Shown: in pieces, positions 1 to 10,595 of the stretch | How positions within the stretch are numbered: the first letter of the stretch is position 1 | Layout of the letters: each line of letters begins with the position of its first letter | From: Shewanella schlegeliana | GTDB taxonomy: Bacteria; Pseudomonadota; Gammaproteobacteria; Enterobacterales; Shewanellaceae | NCBI RefSeq assembly: GCF_016765635.1 | Contig: NZ_JAESVD010000003.1 | Coordinates: 434,001-498,000, forward strand | Length of the DNA: 64,000 nucleotides | Direction: 5' to 3' | Notes under the pieces: model-generated | What the model was told of the DNA's origin: nothing | The model's database searches: none | What the model saw: the letters and a program-made list of their open reading frames with translations, nothing else | Made by a program: the position numbers and the translations under genes

Positions 1-2830
1 TGAAGCTAAAGGTACTGCCCACGCCCATCTCACTTTCGACCTGCATCTGACCCCCCATCATAGACACTAAATGCTTACTAATAGACAGTCCGAGTCCGGT
101 GCCGCCATACTTACGGGTGGTGGAGCCATCTGCCTGAGCAAAGGCATCAAACAGGGTCGCCTGCTGCTCTTTACTGATACCGATCCCGGTATCACGGATC
201 CAGAACTTGAGCGTAATACGATGATCGCGTTCGCCCACATCTTCACAGCCAAGCTCAATTTCGCCGGACTGGGTAAATTTCACCGCATTAGACAGTAGGT
301 TAATTAACACCTGCCCTAAACGCAGCGGGTCACCTTCGAGGAACAATCCTGCAGTGACTGGCGCATATAGCAGTAACTCTACGCCTTTCTCTTGCGCCTT
401 AAGCGCGTTGAGATCCAATGCGTGATCCAGCACTTTATCTAACGGGAAGGCGACGCGTTCAAGCTCAAGCTTACCCGCCTCAATCTTAGAGAAGTCTAAA
501 ATGTCGTTGATGATCCGCAGCAGCGAGTGCGCCGAGAAGCCCGCCTTTTCAAGGTAATCTTTCTGCTGCGCAGTGAGCGAAGTGCGCTGCGCTAGTTGTA
601 GCATACCGATAATGGCGTTCATCGGCGTGCGAATTTCATGACTCATATTAGCCAAGAATTCACTCTTATACAGGTTGGCCATCTCAGCGTCCTGCTTCGC
701 CTCAAGCATCGCCACTTCGTTACGCTTATGACGGGTAATATCCTTGTGTGTTCCCACCATACGCTTAGGTTGATTATTCGGCGTAAACTCAACCACACGA
801 CCACGGGAGAGCACCCAGTGATACTCACCGCTCTTACCTAGCATTCTAAATTCAATATCGTAGGCACCAACCGGATCTGCTAGATATTGATCACGGTACT
901 CCTCAACACGAATGCGGTCATCGGGATGGATAAGCTCATCGATTGTCGACACTAAGGCGGGGAACTCATTGACCTTATAGCCCAACATCGAATAGTAAGC
1001 TGGGTTACAGATGATCTGCTCAGAGTCTAGATACCAATCCCATAGACCATCTTCTACCGCATCCATGGCGAGGTGATAACGCTCTTCAGACAGACGCAGC
1101 TGCTCTGCCGACTCGTACTCTCGGGTCACATCACGCCACACGGCAATCAAGCCCAGCAGCTCACCACGGCGGTTATAGAATGGCAGTTTCAAGGTGTCGA
1201 GCAGCACGGGTTTGCCTGCAAGCTCGACCTTCTCTTGATAACGCAGTGGCGTTCTTTCTCTCAGTACCCGCTCATCTTCGGCACGAATACGCTGCGATTG
1301 CTCATCAGGGGTCAGCGCATCAGAGAGCTGACCAATCATTTCGCTTTCGCTAAAGCCCAACATCCGCTCAGCCGATTTGTTACAGCCAAGATAACGCCCA
1401 TCTTTATCTTTAAACACAATCGCCTCGGGGATCGAGTCGAGCAAAGAGCGGAGTAAGGCGTATTCCTGTTCACGGCGCTCTGTGGTGTCTTTTAGGCGCT
1501 CTGTGCGCTGGGCTACCAGCTTATCGAGGCGCCTGTTCTGCTCAGCCAGATGACGAGTGTACTGTTTGTTCTCTTCAAAAATCCGACTCACCAGTTGGAA
1601 CCATGGCGCCCAACCGACGGTGATCCGCTCTGGCGGCTTGATTGGCTCGGCCGAACATTGCTCCAGATGGGTCAACAGCCTAGAGGCGGGATTAACGAAT
1701 GAGCGACGCGTCAACCAGTGAACGACTGTCACCAGCACCGACAGCGCCATCACCACCAACACGAAGGTCAGCTCCAGCTTTTCCCATGAGTCTTTAAAAA
1801 GCTCATCGACATCTTGCAGGTAGAGTAAGCGCCAAGGGGCATTATGCAGTGCCACAGAGTGGATGTAATAGCCGTTACGGATGATGCCATCATGGGCATC
1901 GAATAGCTCAGACTCAGGGATCGAATGAAGCTCAGAGGGGATCTTCTGGCTGATATGATAGACCCGATTAATATCGGAGTTGTCGATATCGCTATGGGTC
2001 AGGATATTATTGTTCTGATCCAGTAAGATCACCGTACCAGGCATCTTAAAGTAGAGACGAATTTGCTTACGCAATGATGCCAGCGTCATATCTAAGTTGA
2101 TCGAACCGATAAACTCATCTTCGAGATAAATAGGCACGCCCAGCGTGGTTAATAACCCTTTTCCCGTTGGCTCCACATAAGCGGGGCTCCAAGCGACACT
2201 ACGCTGGGGGTTGTTAGCTGGAGTGACTAACTGAAACTGTTTCTTATTCAGCAGCTCATCACGAAAGCGCTGCTCATCCGCTGGCCACGGGAAATAAGAC
2301 ATGATGCGGCGTTTGGAGATGTAGTAGATAGAAGAAGCCTTAGGCGCGGCTTCGTTGGCGACCGGAAAAGACAGAGATAGCTCGAATAGCATCTCCAGCT
2401 CTTGATAAAACTTATCGCTACGGCCATTGAGCGAACCCGCACCTGTAATGCGTCCCATGTTGGTAAAAGGTTCACCACTCTTGGCATAGCTAGGCTCTAG
2501 AGTAAAAAACTGGCCACTCTCGTTAAACTTTTCATATTGAGGTAGGCGCTCTTTACGCACCAACTCGCCTAATCTGAGATGATCTACCGCAACATTGCGT
2601 AGACTCTGAACCGCCCGAATACTCGACTCGAGTAACAGATCCACCTGCAGCACATGACGCTCAACCAGCTCTTCTGTCTGAGTAACCAGTTGTGCTTTCT
2701 GGCGATCAAACGACATCCAAGCCGTTGCCAAAGCCATGATGATTACGCCGATATAGGTGTAAAAAACCGCTCTGTTATAGTTCTTTTGAATCGTTGACTT
2801 TAGCTGAAGAGTCGGCTCATTACGTTTCAT
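1..2830 (-). CDS. Cache-PAS-PAS sensor histidine kinase (partial, C-terminus outside window)
   Basis: The start is the ATG at 2830 and the reading frame is open to the left edge, giving 943 codons, so the C-terminus is missing. In order there are an N-terminal membrane segment (about residues 20-40), a large periplasmic sensor region of Cache type, a second membrane segment (about 350-371), a short coiled linker, two PAS domains (about 460 and 585), a HisKA domain with the H-box FLANMSHEIRTPMNA near 729, and an HATPase domain with LLSNAVKF, DTGIGIS and GGTGLGLSIS. This is the architecture of a membrane sensor kinase. Kinases with this core often continue into receiver and Hpt domains, so a hybrid kinase is likely but cannot be seen here. 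The ligand is unknown. It is a monocistronic-looking gene, separated from phoH by a terminator. Confidence 0.9.
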   Translation of the reverse strand, partial: MKRNEPTLQLKSTIQKNYNRAVFYTYIGVIIMALATAWMSFDRQKAQLVTQTEELVERHVLQVDLLLESSIRAVQSLRNVAVDHLRLGELVRKERLPQYEKFNESGQFFTLEPSYAKSGEPFTNMGRITGAGSLNGRSDKFYQELEMLFELSLSFPVANEAAPKASSIYYISKRRIMSYFPWPADEQRFRDELLNKKQFQLVTPANNPQRSVAWSPAYVEPTGKGLLTTLGVPIYLEDEFIGSINLDMTLASLRKQIRLYFKMPGTVILLDQNNNILTHSDIDNSDINRVYHISQKIPSELHSIPESELFDAHDGIIRNGYYIHSVALHNAPWRLLYLQDVDELFKDSWEKLELTFVLVVMALSVLVTVVHWLTRRSFVNPASRLLTHLEQCSAEPIKPPERITVGWAPWFQLVSRIFEENKQYTRHLAEQNRRLDKLVAQRTERLKDTTERREQEYALLRSLLDSIPEAIVFKDKDGRYLGCNKSAERMLGFSESEMIGQLSDALTPDEQSQRIRAEDERVLRERTPLRYQEKVELAGKPVLLDTLKLPFYNRRGELLGLIAVWRDVTREYESAEQLRLSEERYHLAMDAVEDGLWDWYLDSEQIICNPAYYSMLGYKVNEFPALVSTIDELIHPDDRIRVEEYRDQYLADPVGAYDIEFRMLGKSGEYHWVLSRGRVVEFTPNNQPKRMVGTHKDITRHKRNEVAMLEAKQDAEMANLYKSEFLANMSHEIRTPMNAIIGMLQLAQRTSLTAQQKDYLEKAGFSAHSLLRIINDILDFSKIEAGKLELERVAFPLDKVLDHALDLNALKAQEKGVELLLYAPVTAGLFLEGDPLRLGQVLINLLSNAVKFTQSGEIELGCEDVGERDHRITLKFWIRDTGIGISKEQQATLFDAFAQADGSTTRKYGGTGLGLSISKHLVSMMGGQMQVESEMGVGSTFSF

Positions 2831-2941
2831 TTACAACCCTTGGTAATTCTCTCTCGTGAGCAATCAAAATATGCGCCAAACAGTTCTCGGCTCTGACCAA
2901 TAATATCAGGAAGATAGCTTTCAATCATAGCCTAAAAACGT

Positions 2942-2970
2942 ATAAAAAGGCCTCAACAATAGTGAGGCCT
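2942..2970 (-). terminator. Rho-independent terminator after the PhoH gene
   Basis: An 8-bp stem, AGGCCTCA/TGAGGCCT, is followed on the minus strand by a run of five T. It lies about 50 bases past the phoH-family stop codon. Confidence 0.8.
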
Positions 2971-3020
2971 TGCATATCTGTTAACTCTGTCTTAACTCGA
3001 GAAAGCTAAAACAGTGCGAA

Positions 3021-4415
3021 CTAGAGGTTTTCTTCGGCAAATTCGGCTAAACGTGAACGAACTACGCCATTTAAGTAGATATTGGCACTGCCATCGAAAT
3101 CTTTAAACCGTTCGACGATATAGGTAAGCCCCGAAGTGACGGCGGTTAAGTAATTTGAGTCGATCTGCGCCAAGTTACCACTACAGATAAGCTTTGTGCC
3201 CTCACCCATTCGGGTGATCATAGTCTTAATCTGCGATGCGGTTAAGTTTTGGCACTCATCGAGGATAACAACCGAGTTTTGAATCGAGCGACCTCGCATA
3301 AAGTTAATCGACTTAAACTGGATATTAGCCTTATCCATGATGTAATTCATGCTGCCACTCGGATTGACATCGTGCTTATGCAGCACCTCTAGGGTATCGG
3401 TGATCGCCGCCAACCAAGGCGCCATCTTCTCCTCCTCCGTACCAGGAAGGAAGCCGATAGACTCGGCGATCTCTGGAGTATTACGGGTGACGATGACCTT
3501 TTCATACTGGCCTCGCTCGACCACTAACTCCAGTGCTGCGGCTAACGCCAGCAAGGTTTTACCACACCCAGCGGGGCCAGTTAAGATCACCAGATCGATC
3601 TCAGGATCCATCAAGGCCTGCATCGCCATACCTTGATAAACATTCTTAGGTCTGATCCCCCATGCCTCAAGATTAAGTAACCTCTCTTGCCCCAAGTCTA
3701 AAAACTTGAGCTCAGTGGGGGTCTTCTCGACAATGCGTCCACAAAAATCACCACTGTCGTCCAATAGATACTGATTGGTATAGAAAATATCATCACCAAG
3801 TCTATCTATCGGTACGCTGTGCACCGTATGACGGCCATCGCTTTCGGTGGTAACATCATCGGTTCGCTCCCAAAAACTACCTTCGAAACGGTGAAAGCCT
3901 TTGGTGAGGAAACGAATATCATCGATCAACTGGTCGGTACGGTAATCTTCTACCTGCTGAATACCCGCACCTTTGGCCTTAAGACGCATATTGATATCTT
4001 TGGTGACCAGCACCACTTTGCGGGGTTGATGCAGCTGTTGTAAGTGCAGCGCGGTATTGATGATGCGGTTATCGTTGTTGTCACCGGGCATACTGCCGAT
4101 GGTGAACTCTATCTGATGGTCGGGGAAAATTGACAGGGTGCCAGAAGCGTCACCGTGACCCTCTCGGCTTGGGAGTGATACGCCCTGCACTATCTGCTCG
4201 GGTGTCGTCTGTCCTCCTAAAATATCTTCTAATGCTCTAATCGCGACTCTTGCATCACGACTCACATCTCGCTTTCTATCTTTAATCAGGTCCAGCTCTT
4301 CTAGAACTGTCATTGGCACGACTACGTCATGCTCCTTGAACGAGTATATAGCCAAAGGTTCATGCAGTAATACGTTGGTATCCAGTACAAACAACTTTCT
4401 GTCGTCTTGTTCCAT
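3021..4415 (-). CDS. PIN domain-PhoH family ATPase
   Basis: This 464-residue protein joins an N-terminal PIN-type nuclease domain (LFVLDTNVLLHEP near residue 10, with further acidic residues over the first 150 residues) to a C-terminal PhoH P-loop ATPase. Walker A (LTGPAGCGKTLLAL) is near 275 and Walker B (VVILDECQNL) near 383. This is the YlaK/PhoH2 arrangement. Family members are proposed to be RNA-unwinding ribonucleases in the cytoplasm; the substrate here is unknown. The start ATG at 4415 has a strong ribosome site, GGAGG, four bases upstream. The gene is divergent from rapA and is followed by its own terminator, so it is probably transcribed alone. Confidence 0.92.
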   Translation of the reverse strand: MEQDDRKLFVLDTNVLLHEPLAIYSFKEHDVVVPMTVLEELDLIKDRKRDVSRDARVAIRALEDILGGQTTPEQIVQGVSLPSREGHGDASGTLSIFPDHQIEFTIGSMPGDNNDNRIINTALHLQQLHQPRKVVLVTKDINMRLKAKGAGIQQVEDYRTDQLIDDIRFLTKGFHRFEGSFWERTDDVTTESDGRHTVHSVPIDRLGDDIFYTNQYLLDDSGDFCGRIVEKTPTELKFLDLGQERLLNLEAWGIRPKNVYQGMAMQALMDPEIDLVILTGPAGCGKTLLALAAALELVVERGQYEKVIVTRNTPEIAESIGFLPGTEEEKMAPWLAAITDTLEVLHKHDVNPSGSMNYIMDKANIQFKSINFMRGRSIQNSVVILDECQNLTASQIKTMITRMGEGTKLICSGNLAQIDSNYLTAVTSGLTYIVERFKDFDGSANIYLNGVVRSRLAEFAEENL

Positions 4416-4745
4416 GGCGCCTCCAATTGTGCATTAATTTTTTTAATATGCGATCGGCTTAGCTCCCCTTTATTGTAAATTTATTGTTAACCCTAATCTC
4501 ATACTGCCACCAATATTGTTCGGCTTCAATGCCCGGTATAGTTTTTAAGCTGTAAAACTTGCTTCATTAATATCGAAGGAATGTGACTGCACTGTGAAAC
4601 AAAAAAATACTCCTGTTCAACTGATTATTTTGTACACTACTATTTCAGATTGGGGACGAATATTAGTGGGTTCAATTTTCAATATGCTCACGATTGGTAT
4701 ACCATACGCGCCCCTTGTGATTCACCCAGTATATGAGAGTTTTAA
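4416..4745. other. Divergent promoter region between phoH-family gene and rapA
   Basis: This is a 330-base AT-rich gap with no credible ORF. It must carry both divergent promoters. A 10-bp palindrome TGGTATACCA sits at 4695-4704. No -35/-10 pair could be assigned with confidence. Confidence 0.6.
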
Positions 4746-7652
4746 ATGCCGTTTTCCTTAGGTCAACGTTGGATCAGTGACACCGAATCAGAATTAGGTT
4801 TAGGTACAGTAGTTGGAGTGGAGGGTCGCATGGTGACCGTTCTTTTCCCTGCAACAGGCGAGAATAGGTTGTTCTCTCGTACAGAAGCCCCACTTACTCG
4901 TGTTATTTACAACCCGGGCGACACCATAGAAAGCCACGAAGAGTGGAAATTAACGGTGACCGAAGTTGAAGAGAAAGAATCACTGATTATTTACCACGGC
5001 ACCCATAGTGAAACTGGTGAGCAGGTTAGCCTGCGTGAAACCTTGTTGAATCACAATATCCGTTTTAATAAGCCACAAGATCGTCTATTCGCCGGACAAA
5101 TCGACCGCCTAGACAGGTTTAATGTGCGCTACCAATGCCAACAGCTACGCAATAAGTTAGCGACATCCGATCTGCTAGGACTGCAAGGGCCTCGCGTTGG
5201 ATTGATCCCGCATCAGCAGTGGATTGCTCACGAAGTGGGTCAGCGCTTTGCGCCGCGCGTACTGCTTGCCGATGAGGTGGGTCTAGGTAAGACCATCGAA
5301 GCGGGTTTAATTATCCATCAGCAACTACTGACGGGCCGCGCCGAGCGTATCTTGATTATCGTACCTGATACTCTGCGTCACCAGTGGTTAGTCGAGATGC
5401 TACGTCGCTTTAACCTGCGCTTCTCTGTATTCGATGAAGACCGCTGCGTCGAGGCCTATGCCGATCACGACAACCCTTTCTATACCGAGCAGCTAGTGAT
5501 CTGTTCACTGGATCTTCTGCGTAAGAAGCGTCGTTTGGATCAAGCGTTAGAAGCCGACTGGGATCTAATGGTAGTAGATGAAGCTCATCACTTAGAGTGG
5601 TCGGAAGAAACCCCAAGCCGTGCTTACCAAATTGTTGAAGCCTTAAGTGAAGAAATTCCTGGGGTGTTACTGCTTACCGCAACGCCGGATCAGCTTGGTC
5701 ACCAGAGCCACTTTGCTCGTCTGCGCCTATTGGATCCGGATCGTTTCTACGACTACCAAGCTTTCCTTAAAGAAGAGGACAGCTACAAAGAAGTTGCAAC
5801 TGCGGCTGAAGCCCTAACCTCTGGCGAGTCGCTATCGGCCGAGTCCATTGCCGGTTTGACCCAGCTACTGTCTGAGAAAGATATCAGCGCATCAATCGCG
5901 TTAATTCAAGACGAAGCGGCCGATGCTGACAGTCGTTTCCAAGCTCGTGATGAGTTACTACAAGATCTGCTAGATCGCCATGGTACAGGCCGCGTGCTTT
6001 ACCGTAACAGCCGTGCGTCGGTAAAAGGCTTCCCTGTACGTAACTTGCATCTGCATCCACAAAAGATGCCAGAGCAATACATCACGGCGTCACGCGTAAG
6101 TGCGATGATGAACAAGCACTTAGATACCAATGCCAAGGTTAGACAGGTTCTTAGCCCTGAGAAAATCTACCAAGATTTCGACAGCAGCAGCGCAAGTTGG
6201 TGGAAGTTCGATCCACGTGTGGATTGGTTAATCGATTTCTTAAAGAATAACCGTAGCAAGAAAGTACTGATCATCGCTAGCCAAGCCGAAACGGCATTGA
6301 GCTTAGAGGAAGCGCTACGCACCCGTGAAGGTATTCAAGCGACCGTCTTCCATGAAGGTATGTCGATCATCGAGCGCGATAAAGCCGGTGCCTACTTCGC
6401 TCAAGAGAGTGGCGGTGCTCAGGCACTTATCTGCTCAGAGATCGGTTCTGAAGGTCGTAACTTCCAGTTTGCTAGCAACTTGGTGTTGTTCGATCTGCCG
6501 CTAAACCCAGATCTACTGGAGCAGCGTATCGGTCGTCTGGATCGTATCGGTCAGAAAAACGATGTTGAGATCCACCTGCCTTTCTTAGCCAACACAGCAC
6601 AAGAGAGATTGATGCAGTGGTATCACCAAGGGCTAAATGCCTTTGAATGCACTTGCCCAAGTGGTCATATTCTATTTAATGAGTTCTCGGGTGAGCTATT
6701 AGAGAGCCTACTTAATAACGACGAAGAGACGTTAGAGAACTTACTCGATAGCACTAAGGCTCGTTATCAAGAGCTGAAAATCGCGATGGAACAAGGCCGC
6801 GATAAACTGCTTGAGATCAACTCTCACGGCGGTGAGCGTGCTAACAAGTTAGTGCAAAGCCTAGCAGACAAAGATGAAGATACTCAGCTTATCGGCTCTG
6901 TGATCCGTCTGTGGGATATTATCGGGGTCGAGCAGGAAGATAGTGGTGAAAACGCCATCGTGCTGCATCCAAGTGAGCACATGATGTTCCCGACCTATCC
7001 AGGTCTACCAGAAGATGGCATTACCGTCACCTTCGATCGTGAGATGGCGCTGTCTCGTGATGATATCGCACTGATCACTCAGGAGCATCCACTGGTGCAA
7101 ACGGGTCTAGATCTGATCACTTCATCAGAAACGGGTACCACTAGCGTGGCAGTACTGAAGAACAAGGCACTGCCAGCGGGCACCGTGTTCCTAGAGCTTA
7201 TCTATCTAGCCGATGCGTCAGCACCTAAGTCTAGCCAGCTATACCGCTACCTACCACCAACACCTATCCGTGTGTTGTTGGATAAGAACGGCAACAACCT
7301 GTCTGACAACGTGACTTACGAGAGCTTTAACAAACAGTTAAGCGCGGTGAATCGCCATATCGCCAGCAAGTTGGTTAATGCTTCACAGGCGATTTTGCAC
7401 CCTCTACTTGCTAAAGCTGAGACTTTTGCGAGTGCAGAACTGCAAACGCTAACCGAGTGTGCTCGTGAGAAGATGACCAGTAAGTTATCGGGCGAACTTG
7501 AACGATTAAAGTCGCTGAAAGCGGTGAACCCGAACATTCGTGACGAAGAACTAAGCCACCTAAGCGAACAGATGAGCGAGCTAAACCGTTACCTAGACAG
7601 CAGCAAGCTACAACTTGATGCGATTAGATTGGTTCTAGTGAGCCACGCTTAA
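4746..7652 (+). CDS. rapA: RNA polymerase-associated ATPase RapA
   Basis: This Swi2/Snf2-family ATPase binds core RNA polymerase and helps recycle it after termination. The 968-residue length equals that of E. coli RapA. N-terminal Tudor-like domains (about 1-107) precede the SF2 core. Motif [13 protein letters not shown], is near 175, motif II, DEAHH, near 277, and motif III is LLTATP. The second RecA lobe contains [12 protein letters not shown] and [11 protein letters not shown], typical of Snf2 motifs V-VI. A long C-terminal region follows. The ATG is preceded by GAGAG at six bases. The gene stands alone, with a terminator directly downstream. Confidence 0.97.
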   Translation: MPFSLGQRWISDTESELGLGTVVGVEGRMVTVLFPATGENRLFSRTEAPLTRVIYNPGDTIESHEEWKLTVTEVEEKESLIIYHGTHSETGEQVSLRETLLNHNIRFNKPQDRLFAGQIDRLDRFNVRYQCQQLRNKLATSDLLGLQGPRVGLIPHQQWIAHEVGQRFAPRVLLADEVGLGKTIEAGLIIHQQLLTGRAERILIIVPDTLRHQWLVEMLRRFNLRFSVFDEDRCVEAYADHDNPFYTEQLVICSLDLLRKKRRLDQALEADWDLMVVDEAHHLEWSEETPSRAYQIVEALSEEIPGVLLLTATPDQLGHQSHFARLRLLDPDRFYDYQAFLKEEDSYKEVATAAEALTSGESLSAESIAGLTQLLSEKDISASIALIQDEAADADSRFQARDELLQDLLDRHGTGRVLYRNSRASVKGFPVRNLHLHPQKMPEQYITASRVSAMMNKHLDTNAKVRQVLSPEKIYQDFDSSSASWWKFDPRVDWLIDFLKNNRSKKVLIIASQAETALSLEEALRTREGIQATVFHEGMSIIERDKAGAYFAQESGGAQALICSEIGSEGRNFQFASNLVLFDLPLNPDLLEQRIGRLDRIGQKNDVEIHLPFLANTAQERLMQWYHQGLNAFECTCPSGHILFNEFSGELLESLLNNDEETLENLLDSTKARYQELKIAMEQGRDKLLEINSHGGERANKLVQSLADKDEDTQLIGSVIRLWDIIGVEQEDSGENAIVLHPSEHMMFPTYPGLPEDGITVTFDREMALSRDDIALITQEHPLVQTGLDLITSSETGTTSVAVLKNKALPAGTVFLELIYLADASAPKSSQLYRYLPPTPIRVLLDKNGNNLSDNVTYESFNKQLSAVNRHIASKLVNASQAILHPLLAKAETFASAELQTLTECAREKMTSKLSGELERLKSLKAVNPNIRDEELSHLSEQMSELNRYLDSSKLQLDAIRLVLVSHA

Positions 7653-7687
7653 GCCTAACTTAGCGAGTGGCTAGCTAAGCTAAAATG

Positions 7688-7712
7688 AGCCCTGATATTT
7701 CAGGGCTTTTTT
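7688..7712 (+). terminator. Rho-independent terminator after rapA
   Basis: The 8-bp stem AGCCCTGA/TCAGGGCT is followed by six T, 36 bases after the rapA stop. Confidence 0.85.
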
Positions 7713-7801
7713 ATGTCCTGTTTTTATAAACACCATGATGCTAATACCATAAACATATATACTGCTGAAGCCTTGTTATCTCAGTGGATATTATCGCCTG
7801 T

Positions 7802-8716
7802 ATGAAGTTGTTCTCTAGCATCGCTAAACCCCTTTCACCTGTTTATGTCATTTGTGGCGTCCTAGTTGGCCTCTGCTCATTTATGGTATCGGCATCAAAT
7901 GCGGATTACAGCTACCTTCCCGCCAGTGAAGTCAAACAGTTACAGGTCGAAAATCAGAGCATTCCTGCACTATTGCGCCCCTGGTTAGGTAAAAAACAGC
8001 TTGGTTTAGCCATTATCGTTCCCCCCTTAGGCGAGCGCGCCGATGCACCGGGCTTAGCCAGCTATCTTAGGCGCGAGCTAAATAGTGCCGGATGGGCAAC
8101 TCTGGCCCTGACGCCACCGATGCAAGCCGATATTGGTGCTGAACTAAAGGACAAGGATGCAAAAATCGTTGTCGCCAATACGCCCGATGCTCAGCAAGAT
8201 ACCGCAGCTGAAACACCGATTGAGAACCAGAACATTCAGATGCATAGCCCGGCTCAAGAAGCAGCCAATGTGCCGCTACAGCAGCACGATTTTATGCTTG
8301 CTTCCATGGCTCAGCTCGATGCCTTAGGCAAACATTTTGCGGGTAAGCGAATGCTGGTAACAATGGGGGATAGTGCCAACCTAATCATAGAGTTGTTAGA
8401 AACACATCGCCTACCAAAGCCAGACTTGATGGTGATAGTGAACCCCTATAGTGAGCTGGAATCGGCCAATCAAGCTTTACCAAAGAAGCTGGCAAAGCTC
8501 TCTATTCCGGTATTAGATATCCAATCGAAGGATGGCACAGCGCAATCCCTTGCCACTCAGATGCAGCGATTAACACTCGCACCAGAGAATGCACCGCACC
8601 GCTACAGTCAGCAAGTCTTAGCGCTCGATTTAACCCTTAAGGTAACTTGGGATGACTGTCTTGAGTTAATCGAAGGTTTTGCCCGCAGGATCAATAAAGC
8701 CCATCCGAATGGATAG
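7802..8716 (+). CDS. DUF3530 family exported protein
   Basis: The protein (304 residues from ATG 7802) begins with a positively charged, hydrophobic leader ending VSASNA, consistent with secretion to the periplasm. The rest looks like an alpha/beta-hydrolase-type fold with a low-complexity, Gln/Glu/Ala-rich insert in the middle (about residues 120-160), and resembles the DUF3530 family. No GXSXG serine nucleophile was found; the equivalent segment reads TMGDSANL. Function is unknown. A GTG at 7784 would add six residues; neither start has a good ribosome site, and the ATG was chosen because the leader then starts MKLFSS. The stop codon lies inside the terminator stem. Confidence 0.75.
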   Translation: MKLFSSIAKPLSPVYVICGVLVGLCSFMVSASNADYSYLPASEVKQLQVENQSIPALLRPWLGKKQLGLAIIVPPLGERADAPGLASYLRRELNSAGWATLALTPPMQADIGAELKDKDAKIVVANTPDAQQDTAAETPIENQNIQMHSPAQEAANVPLQQHDFMLASMAQLDALGKHFAGKRMLVTMGDSANLIIELLETHRLPKPDLMVIVNPYSELESANQALPKKLAKLSIPVLDIQSKDGTAQSLATQMQRLTLAPENAPHRYSQQVLALDLTLKVTWDDCLELIEGFARRINKAHPNG

Positions 8717-8725
8717 GCTTTATTG
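8692..8725. terminator. Bidirectional terminator shared by convergent genes
   Basis: A 15-bp stem with one mismatch and a four-base loop (left arm 8692-8706, right arm 8711-8725) contains the stop codon of the upstream gene. Its AATAAA/TTTATT ends make it usable from both sides. It lies between the convergent DUF3530 and UPF0114 genes. Confidence 0.75.
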
Positions 8726-8746
8726 TCTTCAGTATGAACTGTGGAT

Positions 8747-9238
8747 TTAGTCTTTGCTAAGCTTCAAAGCTCCCGCGATCAATACCACAGTTATGCCCAT
8801 ATAGAGCAGATCTAACATAGAAGTCGGCTTCATATCGGTAAAGAAAGAGAACACCTTAATGATCAGCATCATTAGGATCACTTTGCCCAACTTACTCTTA
8901 AGTGAATCGATGCTGCTAATGATCAGGATCTTACCAGCAGCCTCACTCTTACTGGCATGCTTAAGATTACTGATAAACAGCTCATACAAACCGAATGCAA
9001 AAATGAGTAGTACCGCACCCAGTAGGAAAGTATCTAAGATCTCCACCACAACCATCACTAAATCGTTACGCACCGCATGGCTGCCACTAAATATATAACC
9101 GAGAATAAGCTCAATCATATGCACGACATCTCTAATCCCCATGGCAAAGACAACGAAAGCCGCAATGATGCAAGAAAACACACCAAACAGAACAGACAGG
9201 CGACTGCTCCAGAGAAAACGTTCAAAAAGTTCACGCAT
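8747..9238 (-). CDS. UPF0114 (YqhA-like) inner-membrane protein
   Basis: This 163-residue integral membrane protein has about four hydrophobic segments (around residues 14-34, 63-87, 113-133 and 143-160) and the conserved central region RNDLVMVVVEILDTFLLG followed by FGLYELFIS, characteristic of the UPF0114/YqhA family. The biochemical function is not established. It is transcribed alone; a CRP-like palindrome lies about 140 bases upstream. Confidence 0.88.
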   Translation of the reverse strand: MRELFERFLWSSRLSVLFGVFSCIIAAFVVFAMGIRDVVHMIELILGYIFSGSHAVRNDLVMVVVEILDTFLLGAVLLIFAFGLYELFISNLKHASKSEAAGKILIISSIDSLKSKLGKVILMMLIIKVFSFFTDMKPTSMLDLLYMGITVVLIAGALKLSKD

Positions 9239-9377
9239 GATTATTAAGGTTCCAATGAATTAGGGTGATGAAGTTATTAATAAACGATAGCAGAATTAAT
9301 ACACTACTACCGGAATCGTTAAATGGAACGGGAGTGTAAAAGAAGCAATAATTCACCACACTAAAAACATAAGGTTT

Positions 9378-9393
9378 CGTGAATCAGATCACA
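9378..9393. promoter_or_regulatory. Candidate CRP-binding site upstream of UPF0114 gene
   Basis: CGTGAATCAGATCACA matches TGTGA-N6-TCACA at nine of ten fixed positions. It lies between the crotonase gene and the UPF0114 gene, upstream of the latter. Function is inferred from the motif only. Confidence 0.45.
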
Positions 9394-9414
9394 CTTAATT
9401 CTCTTGGATACAAT

Positions 9415-10221
9415 TTACCAGCCAGACTGCCTATTTCGGTAAGGTTTATCCGGTTTCTTAGTCTGTCTTAGTGCTGCAATCACTCGATTTTTACCCAATA
9501 ATAAGCGAACCTGATACCAAGACTCACGACTTAATAAATGACGAACAGGAGCCGTCCAATTTTTATTAATACTGTGCTTGATAGCCGCATTAGCATCGGG
9601 AGAGGTACGCGCTAATTTAGTTGCTAACGCTGTCGCGGCTGCCAAGGGGTCCGCCTCTACAGCCGTCACCAAATTGATGGATAGGGCCTGCTGTGCAGAT
9701 AACACCTCTGCCGACATAGTAAGCTTAAGCGCCTGATCTTTTGGCATTAACTCCCGTAAACCAGCAAAACCCGCCATGTCAGGAACCAGCCCCCACTTAG
9801 CTTCCATTATCGACATTTTGCAATCTGGCGCGGCAATTCTAAAGTCGGCACCTAGAACTATTTGCATGCCGCCGCCATAACAGACTCCCTCAAGCACGGC
9901 AATAACGGGCACGGGCAATCGTCGCCAACCTATCGAGACTCGCTGAGCTAAATTAGCGTTACCTGGCAAAAACTTAAATAATAATTTAACCGCGTCTAAT
10001 GGCGAGCTCATCACACTTTTCACATCTAAACCTGAGCTAAAATTACCCCCTTCACCAAAAAGCACCACAGCGGTAAGCGCTCTGTCTTTTGCTAAAGTTT
10101 TAATACAGAGGTCAATCTCTTTGAAAAGCTTATAATTCAAAGCATTATACTTTTCTGGTCGATTGAGACTCACATAAGCAATGCCATTCTTTTTGGTAAT
10201 TAGTACTAAATCATGAGTCAT
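9415..10221 (-). CDS. Crotonase-family protein (enoyl-CoA hydratase/isomerase-like)
   Basis: This 268-residue cytoplasmic protein has the crotonase fold. It contains VSLNRPEKYNALN near the N-terminus, the oxyanion-hole segment GNFSSGLDVKS, and ECYGGGMQ-like residues (VCYGGGMQIVLGADFRIA) near 100-120. The classical hydratase glutamates are not obvious: the segment after the second oxyanion motif reads MEAKWGLVPDMAG, with Glu and Asp that fit an isomerase or hydratase. Acyl-CoA substrates are likely but the exact reaction is not certain. The ATG at 10221 is preferred over an upstream TTG because AAAGGG lies nine bases before it. Confidence 0.85.
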   Translation of the reverse strand: MTHDLVLITKKNGIAYVSLNRPEKYNALNYKLFKEIDLCIKTLAKDRALTAVVLFGEGGNFSSGLDVKSVMSSPLDAVKLLFKFLPGNANLAQRVSIGWRRLPVPVIAVLEGVCYGGGMQIVLGADFRIAAPDCKMSIMEAKWGLVPDMAGFAGLRELMPKDQALKLTMSAEVLSAQQALSINLVTAVEADPLAAATALATKLARTSPDANAAIKHSINKNWTAPVRHLLSRESWYQVRLLLGKNRVIAALRQTKKPDKPYRNRQSGW

Positions 10222-10595
10222 CTTAGCGCCCTTTCTTGGCAAGTGGTCAGTCCAGACAATTAAGTTAACATGTTTGGAATTATTCGTTAATAGCTATAAC
10301 ATACAGTGGTAATTCTGACGCTCGTCATTTTATTGTCATTAAAAATAGGCTTTCTATTAGTAAGTTGATAATGAATTATCGGGTTGTAGTGCTACCCTTT
10401 ATAAGGGGCTACGTCATGGAAGGTAGTCAGAGTGTCCGTTTTGACAACACAATCCATGGACGCGCTACTGAATGCTCTATATTCCAGCTGCGACCCACTG
10501 GCTCTAAAAGATGACACAGACTCTAGCGCCCAAGATTAGAACTTTATTTGGTTGCCAAGATCTCAGTAGTTGATGAATAGGAAATAACAATAACA
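10222..10595. other. Divergent intergenic region
   Basis: A 374-base region between the leftward crotonase gene and the rightward receiver-CheC gene. A TTGACA at 10441 has no convincing -10 partner at the right spacing. No ORF, terminator or repeat was seen. Confidence 0.4.

Noticed and set aside
71-298. Forward ORF inside the kinase gene
   Set aside because: It is antisense to the clear kinase coding frame (ATPase domain) and has no family features.
5410-5616. Reverse ORF inside rapA
   Set aside because: It is a shadow of the conserved rapA frame.
10441-10471. Sigma-70 promoter for the receiver-CheC gene
   Set aside because: TTGACA has no -10 at acceptable spacing; the best candidate is 19 bases away and weak.
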